Assembly: GCA_035548125.1 (NCBI GenBank)
Contig: DASZTV010000104.1
Location: 8,531 to 72,530, forward strand
DNA from: DASZTV01 sp035548125
GTDB taxonomy: Bacteria; Actinomycetota; Actinomycetes; JAFAQI01
Direction: 5' to 3'
DNA length: 64,000 bases
In this document: one piece after another, positions 58,303-64,000 of the stretch
How positions within the stretch are numbered: position 1 is the stretch's first letter
Layout of the letters: each line of letters opens with the position of its first letter
Position numbers and translations under genes: made by a program
The notes under the pieces: model-generated
What the model was told of the DNA's origin: nothing
What the model saw: the letters and a program-made list of their open reading frames with translations, nothing else
The model's database searches: none

Positions 58303-59210
58303 GCGTCAGCGGAGCCAAGATCCTCGTCACCGGCGTGACGAGTGAGGTCGCCAAGCCCGTAGCGCTCGCGCTGGCCAAGGACAACGTGGTGTTCGGGGCG
58401 GCCCGCTGGAAGGACCCGGCGTCCCGCGAGCCGTTCGAGGCGGGCGGGGTGACGCCGGTCTTCCTCGACCTGGTGAAGGGCGACCTCTCGAGCCTTCCCG
58501 AACGCGTCGACTACGTGGCGCACTTCGCCGTGATGAAGAGCGGCAAGTGGCCGGTCGACCTCGACGGCAACGTCGGCGGGGTCTTGTTGCTGATGGAACG
58601 CTTCGCCGATGCGAAGGCCTTCCTGCACTGCTCGACGTCCGCGGTCTACGAGCCGCACCCGCACGGCGAGGCGCACGAGGACTCACCGCTCGGCGACAAC
58701 CACCGTGCCTACTACCTGGAGACGTACTCGATCTGCAAGATCGCGGCGGAAGCGGCAGCCCGCCACGGCGCCCGTCGCTACGACCTTCCCACGACGATCG
58801 CCCGCCTCAACGTGCCGTACGGCGATGGCGGCGGCTGGCCGATGTTCCACCTCGCCCAGATGGCGGCGGATCAGGAGGTCGCCCTTCACGAGGTGCGGCC
58901 GAACGTGTTTCAGCCGATCCACTCCGACGACATCGTGGCGACGGTGCCGAAGCTGCTCGAGATCGCCGACGTACCGCCGACCACGGTCAACTGGGCCGGT
59001 GACGAGCGGGTCAGCGTCGAGGAGTGGACGGCCTACCTCGGCGAGCTCACCGGCCTGACCCCGAAGCTCGCCGTCTCCGAGCACTCGCTCGCGAGCGGCA
59101 TGGTCAACCTCGACCGGATGCACGAGCTGGTCGGACACTCGACGGTGCATTGGAAGGACGGGATGCGCCGCATGGTCGAGGCGATGCGCCCGGACCTGAT
59201 CAGGTCCTGA
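58299..59210 (+). CDS. NAD-dependent epimerase/dehydratase (extended SDR)
   Basis: A 303-residue Rossmann protein. The NAD motif is VTGVTSEVA (T-G-x-T-x-x-V-A) near residues 10-18, the catalytic Ser region is HCSTSAVYEP, and the Tyr-xxx-Lys pair is YSICK near residue 147. WPMFHLAQM and ADVPPTTVNWAGDERVS are typical of the substrate half. It oxidises or epimerises a hydroxyl. GTG 58299 overlaps the preceding stop (GTGA), fixing the start. Last gene of the TetR-led operon; the substrate is unknown. Confidence 0.85.
   Translation: MSVSGAKILVTGVTSEVAKPVALALAKDNVVFGAARWKDPASREPFEAGGVTPVFLDLVKGDLSSLPERVDYVAHFAVMKSGKWPVDLDGNVGGVLLLMERFADAKAFLHCSTSAVYEPHPHGEAHEDSPLGDNHRAYYLETYSICKIAAEAAARHGARRYDLPTTIARLNVPYGDGGGWPMFHLAQMAADQEVALHEVRPNVFQPIHSDDIVATVPKLLEIADVPPTTVNWAGDERVSVEEWTAYLGELTGLTPKLAVSEHSLASGMVNLDRMHELVGHSTVHWKDGMRRMVEAMRPDLIRS
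59192..59207. repeat. Perfect 16-bp palindrome at the end of the epimerase gene
   Basis: GGACCTGATCAGGTCC is fully self-complementary and ends just before the TGA at 59208-59210, 21 bases before the MFS start. It has no loop, so a DNA-binding site is more likely than a terminator; it may still just reflect the coding sequence. Confidence 0.4.
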
Positions 59211-59228
59211 CTCTGCTTTAGTCGAGGC

Positions 59229-60389
59229 GTGCGGCGCGAGCGGCGGGATCTGGGGCTGCTCGCCGCCGGCACGATGGTGTCGGTTGCCGGCGACTCGGCG
59301 GCGATGATCGCGCTGCTGTTCGAGCTCGAACGGCACGGCGTCGGCTGGGTGTCGGCCGCGCTGGGCGCGGAGCTGCTTCCGTTCGTCCTGTTCGCGTCGT
59401 TCAGCGGGCGACTGGTCGACCGTCACGACAACCGGCGGCTGCTCGTCATCGCGCTCACCGGGCAGGCCCTCCTCGCCGTACCGCTCGCCTTCGCCCGCAC
59501 CCCGTGGTTGGTCATCGCGCTGTTCTTCGCGCTGAACACATTCGCCACGGTGGACCGTCCGGCCGCGAACGCGATGGTTCCGGTTCTCAGCGGCGACCTG
59601 GACCCGGCCAAGGGCTACGCCTGGGTCGCGACCGGCTCGGGGATCGGCTGGATCGTCGGACCCGCCGTCGGCGGAATCCTGACCTCCGCGGTCGGCGTGA
59701 CGTCGGCGATCGGGGCGGACGCCGCGACCTTCCTCGTCGTTGCCGCGGCGTGCGCCGCACTGAGCGCCTCTCGCGGAGGCTCCGCATCCGACGACCCCGA
59801 AGCAGACCGTCACGGCGGGATGCGAATCATCCGCCGAGACACCGTCGTGTTCCTGAGCCTGCTCACCACCGCGATCGCGATTGCCTGCGCCGTGGTGGAC
59901 AACGTCGCCGCCCCGTTCCGGTTCCTCGACCAGCTCGCGACCTCGTCCACCGGGTACGGCGGCTACCTCGCGGTGTGGGGGGTCGGCGGCATCCTCGGCA
60001 GCCAGATCCCTCGCCGGCTGCCATCCTCGCGGCTGTCGACCGCACTCGCGATCGGCAACGGCATCTCCGGCCTCGGCATCCTCGGCATCGGCCTCGCGCC
60101 TTCCCTCGGCGTCGCGCTCGGGGCGTCGGCGGTGGGTGGGGTCGGCAACGGCATCGCGAACGTCGCGCTGAGCGCGCTGGTCGCGGATCGGGTTGCGGCA
60201 AGCCAACGCGGTCGCGCGTTCGCAGCAGTCGGCGCGGTCGTCCAGGCCGGGGTCGGCGTCGGGACCGTCGCGGGCGCCCCGCTCGTCGCGGCCCTCGGGG
60301 CGGGCCACGCGATGACCGCGGCCGGCGGCCTGGCGGCGCTGCTGGCCGGGGTGACCGCGGTCTGGACTGCCGCTAGAAGCCCGGACTGA
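59229..60389 (+). CDS. MFS transporter
   Basis: A 386-residue protein with about 11-12 helices. The N-terminal half has GRLVDRHDNRR at the loop 2-3 signature (equivalent of GxLaDrxGrr) and the second half ends in repeated Gly/Ala-rich helices. It looks like the MFS_3-type (macrolide/enterobactin exporter-like) branch: short, no large loops. The substrate is unknown. GTG 59229 is 19 bases after the epimerase stop, so co-transcription is likely unless the palindrome in between separates them. Overlaps the facing membrane-protein gene by 17 bases. Confidence 0.85.
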   Translation: MRRERRDLGLLAAGTMVSVAGDSAAMIALLFELERHGVGWVSAALGAELLPFVLFASFSGRLVDRHDNRRLLVIALTGQALLAVPLAFARTPWLVIALFFALNTFATVDRPAANAMVPVLSGDLDPAKGYAWVATGSGIGWIVGPAVGGILTSAVGVTSAIGADAATFLVVAAACAALSASRGGSASDDPEADRHGGMRIIRRDTVVFLSLLTTAIAIACAVVDNVAAPFRFLDQLATSSTGYGGYLAVWGVGGILGSQIPRRLPSSRLSTALAIGNGISGLGILGIGLAPSLGVALGASAVGGVGNGIANVALSALVADRVAASQRGRAFAAVGAVVQAGVGVGTVAGAPLVAALGAGHAMTAAGGLAALLAGVTAVWTAARSPD

Positions 60390-61095
60390 CGCGCCGTCGA
60401 ATGAGCGCGACCGCGCAGGTCACGACGAACACCCCCCAGGCGACGAAGCCGACCAGGCCCACCCCGATCACCTTGCTGCCGTCGACGATCGCCGGCGTGC
60501 ACGCGCCGGCGACAGCGAGAGCGATCCCTCCCACCAGGCCGATGCCCTTCCACGCGTCGGGGACCAGACCGTCGGCAGCGGCCGCAGCGCTGAACCCGAT
60601 CAGGGCAACGCCGATCGACACCAACAACACGCCGAACACCGCGTTGTGCAGCACCCACAGCGCACTGACAACGGCAGCGCTCGCGGATCCACGGTGCACG
60701 TACTCGGCGAGCGCGACGTCGGTCGCAACCGTCATGGTGAACATGGCGATGATCCCGGTGGCACCGAAGGCGCCGGCGAGTGCCGGGGCACGAACGCCGG
60801 CCGCCGACAACCGGGACAGCATCGCGCCGAGAAAGCACGCCAGACCGAGCGCGCCGACCGGATACAGCGCCGCCAGCAGCACGGTGGTGCCGTGATGCGC
60901 GGCGTAGTACGCGGCGACCGACGCGGCGCCGGCGTCGTTGGCGGGCAGGTCCTTGGCGCGCACGACGTTCTGCGCCACCACGGTTGCCACGAAGACGAGA
61001 CCGCCGACACCCCCCACCAACCCGGCCGGCAGCAGGCCGGGGCGATCGGCGGGTAGTCCGCGCTGAACGGGCATGGCACCGGTGACCTGAGACAT
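60373..61095 (-). CDS. Integral membrane protein, function unknown
   Basis: A 240-residue protein with about six to seven transmembrane helices, Ala/Gly/Val-rich, and a polar loop rich in small residues (NDAGAASVAAYYAAHHG). No family is named with certainty, although similar short proteins are common in actinobacteria next to TetR genes. ATG 61095 follows a strong AGGAGG. It diverges from the TetR gene at 61179 and shares the regulated gap with it, so it is a likely target of that repressor. Confidence 0.65.
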   Translation of the reverse strand: MSQVTGAMPVQRGLPADRPGLLPAGLVGGVGGLVFVATVVAQNVVRAKDLPANDAGAASVAAYYAAHHGTTVLLAALYPVGALGLACFLGAMLSRLSAAGVRAPALAGAFGATGIIAMFTMTVATDVALAEYVHRGSASAAVVSALWVLHNAVFGVLLVSIGVALIGFSAAAAADGLVPDAWKGIGLVGGIALAVAGACTPAIVDGSKVIGVGLVGFVAWGVFVVTCAVALIRRRVSPGF

Positions 61096-61136
61096 CCCGA
61101 GCTCCTCCTAGGATGATTGGCAGAACGACGTACAAG

Positions 61137-61175
61137 TGACTTGAATGTCATACCAATGAGTTGAACGAGGGTCAA
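61137..61175 (-). promoter_or_regulatory. Promoter and TGAC/GTCA dyad between membrane-protein and TetR genes
   Basis: On the minus strand TTGACC (61175-61170), a 17-base spacer and TATGAC (61152-61147) form a promoter for the membrane protein gene. The dyad TGAC-ttgaat-GTCA (61137-61150) overlaps the -10, a likely operator for the divergent TetR protein. Confidence 0.45.
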
Positions 61176-61178
61176 GTT

Positions 61179-61802
61179 ATGAGCGACGCCGCTCCACCTC
61201 GCCGCAGCCGCCGCGCGGCGCAGGCGGAGCTGACGCGCCAGGAGATCCTCCGAGCGGCGCGGACCCGGTTCGCCAGCGAGGGTTACGCGGCGACCAGCCT
61301 CAAGGACATCGCGGCGGACGCCGGTGTCTCGATCCAGACGCTTTACGACAGCGTCGGGTCAAAGGCCGACCTGGTGCGGCGGCTCAACGACCTGATGGAC
61401 GTCGAGGGTGACGTCGCCGGGATCGCTGCCGGCATCGGTACGGAGAGCGACCCGCGAGCGCTCGCCGCCGTCCCCGCGCGCGTCACGGCTCGGCTGCTTG
61501 ATCGCTGTGGCGACATCATGCGGGCCTGCCTCGCCGGTGGCCTCGCCGACCCCGGACTGCTGCCGCTGCTCGAGGAGGGCGGTAGACGGCATCGCGCCGG
61601 TGCCGCCGCGATCGCCGGACGGCTTGCGGCGCTCGGCGCGTTGCGCGGGTCCGTCACCGTCGAGCAGGCGGCCACGACGATCGCAGCGCTGGCGGACTTT
61701 CGACTGGCGATCGTGCTGATCGACGACCACGGCATGTCCGTGGCGCAGGCCGAGCGGTGGATGGCGGACCAGACGATCCGGGCGCTGCTGGGCGATCCCT
61801 GA
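61179..61802 (+). CDS. TetR-family regulator
   Basis: A 207-residue TetR regulator: basic arm (RRSRRAAQAELTRQEIL), helix-turn-helix ATSLKDIAADAGVSIQTLYDSVGSK (read in parts), and a helical C-terminal domain. ATG 61179 has GAGG eight bases upstream; an earlier in-frame start at 61161 lies in the promoter region and is not used. It is divergent from the membrane protein gene and converges with gpgS. Confidence 0.87.
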   Translation: MSDAAPPRRSRRAAQAELTRQEILRAARTRFASEGYAATSLKDIAADAGVSIQTLYDSVGSKADLVRRLNDLMDVEGDVAGIAAGIGTESDPRALAAVPARVTARLLDRCGDIMRACLAGGLADPGLLPLLEEGGRRHRAGAAAIAGRLAALGALRGSVTVEQAATTIAALADFRLAIVLIDDHGMSVAQAERWMADQTIRALLGDP

Positions 61803-61818
61803 TCGTCTCGCCGCAAGG

Positions 61819-62742
61819 TCAGGTGAGGATCTCCGCCGGCGGTTCGTCGACAAGTACCAGTGGGGGACGCTCGCTGACGTCGACCTCGTGCTGCAGGTGG
61901 ACGAAGCCATCGCTGTCACGCACGGGCTGTGACAACACGGTCGAGGCAACCGCATCGGCTGCCACCCGGCCTTGCGAGATGAGCCGGTCGACGACGGTCT
62001 GCAGGACTTCCGCGGCCATGAGTCCGAGCGACTGCAGGTCGGAGTGCGAGTGGTGGCGTTCGTGCAGGTCCACCTGCGCGATCGCATCGACGCCGAGCAG
62101 CTCTGCGGTGTCGAGCAGCAGGCCGATGTCGACGCCGTAACCGCAGCGGAACGGGAGCCGCTCGAACAGGTCGCGCCGTCCGGCGTACTCACCCCCCAAC
62201 GGCTGCACGATCCCGCCGAGCTCCGGCCAGAACGCGGCGAGCAACGGGCGGGCGGTCAGCTCGGTCACGCGGCCGCCGCCGACGGTGACATCTCCGTCGA
62301 CGTCCCGGTCATAGGCCCCCTTGACGAAGGCGACCGAGGAGTCGGCGAGTAGCGGACCGACGAGCGCCGGAACGTAACGCTGGTCGAACCGCTCGAGGTC
62401 GGCGTCGAGGAACACCACGACGTCCGCTTCGGTGGCGGCGACCCCCCGCCACATCGCCTCGCCCTTGCCGGGTCGGCCGGACCTCACGACCCGCGCGCCC
62501 GCGGCCGCCGCGAGGTCGGCGGTCGCGTCCGAGGAAGCGCTGTCGACGACGATGACCTCGTCGACCACCCCGCCGCCGTCATGCGCCCGGACCGCGGCCA
62601 CGATCTCCCCTACGGTCGCCGCTTCGTTGCGCGCCGGGAGAATGACCGCAACCCGCCGGCCATCCTTGCTCGCCGCGACGTCACTGGCCGGCCAGTCCTC
62701 GATCCGGCTCATCCGAGCCAGCTGTCCGAGTCGTACCGTCAT
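61819..62742 (-). CDS. gpgS: Glucosyl-3-phosphoglycerate synthase
   Basis: A 307-residue GT81 glycosyltransferase that makes glucosyl-3-phosphoglycerate from NDP-glucose and 3-phosphoglycerate, the first step to methylglucose lipopolysaccharide or glucosylglycerate. Hallmarks: VAVILPARNEAATVGEIV, RPGKGEAMWRG (90-100), metal motif LDADLE (112-117), GGGRVTELTARPLLAAFWPELG and QPLGGEYAGRR (180-190), GYGVDIGLLLDT. Close in length to the mycobacterial enzyme. ATG 62742 overlaps the stop of the upstream regulator as ATGA, so they are co-translated. No methyltransferase of the later pathway is in the window. Confidence 0.95.
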   Translation of the reverse strand: MTVRLGQLARMSRIEDWPASDVAASKDGRRVAVILPARNEAATVGEIVAAVRAHDGGGVVDEVIVVDSASSDATADLAAAAGARVVRSGRPGKGEAMWRGVAATEADVVVFLDADLERFDQRYVPALVGPLLADSSVAFVKGAYDRDVDGDVTVGGGRVTELTARPLLAAFWPELGGIVQPLGGEYAGRRDLFERLPFRCGYGVDIGLLLDTAELLGVDAIAQVDLHERHHSHSDLQSLGLMAAEVLQTVVDRLISQGRVAADAVASTVLSQPVRDSDGFVHLQHEVDVSERPPLVLVDEPPAEILT

Positions 62743-63431
62743 CGCGGCATCACCGCCACGACGCAGCAGTCCGGGGCGACGCCGCCGGGCCGTGCGCCGC
62801 CCGCATCGAGCCCGGCGCCCTCCAGCACTCCGGCGACCAGCTGGCAGTTCATGCCGCACACCAGCTCTGGAGCCAGGTCGGCGACAGCGCGAAACGGGCA
62901 GTTGCGCAGCCGCACGGTGTCCTCCGCTCCCTCGACCGGTTCATACCCCAGATCATCCAGTGCGCCGACAACCGCCGCGCGAGCGCGTCGCCCGGAAGCA
63001 GGCCGTCGCTCCTCGCCGATGCGCTTTCCCTCGGCGCGCGCAAGCTCGTACGACGCCTCCATCGCGTCGCCCGGCCGTGCGCTGATCGCCTCCGCCAACA
63101 GCCGCGCGGCGAAGAAATAGTGCCGGCTCGGCACCGAGAGCTCCACCTCGACGTCGGTCGCGCGGTAGCGCTTGGCGGGACGACCGGACCCAGGGCCGCC
63201 GGGACAGCCCTCCGGGCGCGCGTAGTCGGTCGCGAGCAGCCCGGCCGCCGCCAGCCGATCCAGATGAAACGCCGCGAGCCGGCGGTTGATGCCGGTGCGT
63301 CGCGAGACCTCGTCACGGGTGAGCGGTCCGCTCGCCCGCCGTACGGTGCGGTAGACCTCACGCCGATGCGGCTCGGAGAGCAGCTGGGCAAGGTCCCAGG
63401 CGGGTGCCACCCGGCCTGCCGTCTCGCTCAT
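62739..63431 (-). CDS. SufR-like winged-helix regulator with C-terminal cysteine cluster
   Basis: A 230-residue regulator. Residues 13-75 are an ArsR/MarR-type winged helix (LTRDEVSRRTGINRRLAAFHLDRL in parts, COG2345-like). The C-terminal part holds Cys178 (NCPF), Cys192 and Cys196 (VCGMNC) and Cys222-Cys223, spaced as in the iron-sulfur-sensing SufR-like group, so it may bind an Fe-S cluster or a metal. It is not near suf genes; its neighbours are gpgS (coupled) and DUF2231 (divergent). ATG 63431 has GAGGAG 5 bases upstream. A 9-bp inverted repeat in its promoter is a probable binding site. Confidence 0.8.
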   Translation of the reverse strand: MSETAGRVAPAWDLAQLLSEPHRREVYRTVRRASGPLTRDEVSRRTGINRRLAAFHLDRLAAAGLLATDYARPEGCPGGPGSGRPAKRYRATDVEVELSVPSRHYFFAARLLAEAISARPGDAMEASYELARAEGKRIGEERRPASGRRARAAVVGALDDLGYEPVEGAEDTVRLRNCPFRAVADLAPELVCGMNCQLVAGVLEGAGLDAGGARPGGVAPDCCVVAVMPR

Positions 63432-63446
63432 CGCGCTCCTCACGCT

Positions 63447-63478
63447 CTATCGACAGTCTATGTTGTCGATAGTACGGT
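63447..63478 (+). promoter_or_regulatory. Long inverted-repeat operator over divergent promoters
   Basis: CTATCGACA (63447-63455) and TGTCGATAG (63464-63472) are perfect 9-base arms around 8 bases. Rightward TCGACA (63450-63455), 17 bases, TACGGT (63473-63478) is a promoter for the DUF2231 gene. Leftward TTGCCT, 17 bases, CATAGA reads toward the SufR-like gene. The repeat covers both, as expected for an autoregulated site. Confidence 0.6.
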
Positions 63479-63524
63479 CAGGCAAGGCATTGCGGATTCA
63501 CCGACCAAGGGGCAGGAGTACGTC

Positions 63525-64000
63525 ATGAGGCACTTCTCGTTTCGCCCGTCACTGACGATGCGTGGCAGGAAGTTCAAGGGGCTGCGAGGCCTGGCCGGGA
63601 AGCCGTTGCACCCGCCGCTGACCGATGTGCCGATCACCGCGTACCTGTTCGTCGCCGTGTTCGACGTGATCTCGATCGCGGTGCACAGCTCGCACGCGGA
63701 GCTCGGTCACCAGATGTTCCTGGCCGGTACCTGGACCCTGCTCGGCGGAGCCGCGGTATCGGTTCTTGCGGCGCTGACGGGGGCGATCGACTGGTGGAAG
63801 TCCAGCGAGGCCGGGACCCAGGCGCGTCGCACCATCAATGCCCATGCCCTCACCATGATCGTGGTCACCGTCATCGTCCTGGTCGACTTGATCCTGCGGC
63901 TGGCGTCGTACGACGACCGTCACTACGCCCCCACCGTGATCGTGGTGCTTTCCGTGGTCGCCGGTGCCCTCGTGTCACTGGGCGCGACGATCGGCGGCGG
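63525..64000 (+). CDS. DUF2231 integral membrane protein (partial, runs off the right edge)
   Basis: A 158-residue N-terminal part of a DUF2231 membrane protein. The conserved opening GKPLHPPLTDVPITAYLF is followed by helices around DVISIAVHS, LGGAAVSVLAALTGAIDWW, MIVVTVIVLVDLIL and VIVVLSVVAGALV. Function is unsettled; some relatives sit near Rieske or redox genes. ATG 63525 follows AGGAG by 7 bases. The frame is open to the last base with no stop. It is divergent from the SufR-like regulator, whose operator overlaps its promoter. Confidence 0.8.
   Translation, partial: MRHFSFRPSLTMRGRKFKGLRGLAGKPLHPPLTDVPITAYLFVAVFDVISIAVHSSHAELGHQMFLAGTWTLLGGAAVSVLAALTGAIDWWKSSEAGTQARRTINAHALTMIVVTVIVLVDLILRLASYDDRHYAPTVIVVLSVVAGALVSLGATIGG

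Noticed and set aside
1..64000. Possible tRNA, rRNA, CRISPR array, insertion sequence or attachment site
   Set aside because: No cloverleaf-like sequence, repeat-spacer array, transposase or integrase gene, or flanking direct repeats were seen on reading both strands; a covariance-model search would settle small RNAs.

Overview
The window is high-GC, gene-dense DNA from an actinomycete. The evidence is: many GTG and TTG starts; ATGA, GTGA and TGATG stop/start overlaps; several promoters placed so that transcripts would begin at or next to the start codon (leaderless); and actinobacterial families including glucosyl-3-phosphoglycerate synthase (gpgS), MenB for menaquinone, DUF1206, an SCO6745-like protein, PAS-type arylsulfatase, SARP/BTAD regulators and HTH-Clp_N proteins. 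The genus cannot be named from sequence alone. No rRNA, tRNA, CRISPR array, transposase or prophage gene was seen, and no gene-free stretch exceeds about 250 bases.

Layout. (1) 0.06-9.4 kb: nitronate monooxygenase-like and DUF4395 genes, then a transporter cassette: a stalked ecto-protein, an N-terminally anchored branched-chain-type binding protein, and a 1226-residue polypeptide carrying LivH, LivM, LivF and LivG modules in one chain. An AIM24 gene follows. (2) 9.5-21 kb: a coupled TetR/PF10118/Baeyer-Villiger-type monooxygenase operon, an M29 aminopeptidase, a desaturase/methyltransferase pair, an SCO6745-like protein, an alkylsulfatase-like MBL enzyme and small membrane proteins. (3) 21-34.5 kb: an arylsulfatase divergent from an 11-kb seven-gene operon. 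That operon holds a second paralogous binding protein and a second four-module fused transporter (1251 residues), another stalked ecto-protein, an MBL hydrolase, an SRPBCC protein, a sulfatase fused to a DJ-1/Hsp31-like domain, and an alpha/beta-barrel protein. (4) 34.5-38.1 kb: a haloalkane dehalogenase and TetR divergent from a two-gene operon, an HTH-Clp_N protein under tandem operator-like repeats, and a monooxygenase-fold protein. (5) 38.2-44.9 kb: a cyclic-nucleotide-binding protein and a signalling pair: one polypeptide with two complete histidine-kinase modules, coupled to a receiver / degenerate class III cyclase / SARP regulator. (6) 44.9-54.4 kb: DUF2156, glycosyltransferase, sulfotransferase, thioesterase and P450 genes, a secreted protein divergent from a plastocyanin-multicopper oxidase fusion, and menB with a hydrolase and a VOC protein. 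(7) 54.4-64 kb: an alkyltransferase, a TetR/phosphotransferase/beta-barrel/epimerase operon, an MFS transporter, a TetR pair, and a SufR-like regulator with gpgS divergent from a DUF2231 protein cut by the window edge.

How it fits together. The repeated theme is uptake and breakdown of hydrophobic or ester-linked organic compounds: two fused importers, two sulfatases, an alkylsulfatase-like MBL enzyme, a dehalogenase, a BVMO-type enzyme, a P450 and several TetR repressors. The substrate is not visible in the sequence, so this is inference. The most unusual items are the REC-pseudocyclase-SARP regulator with its double-headed kinase, the sulfatase-DJ-1 fusion, and the two single-chain Liv-type transporters.
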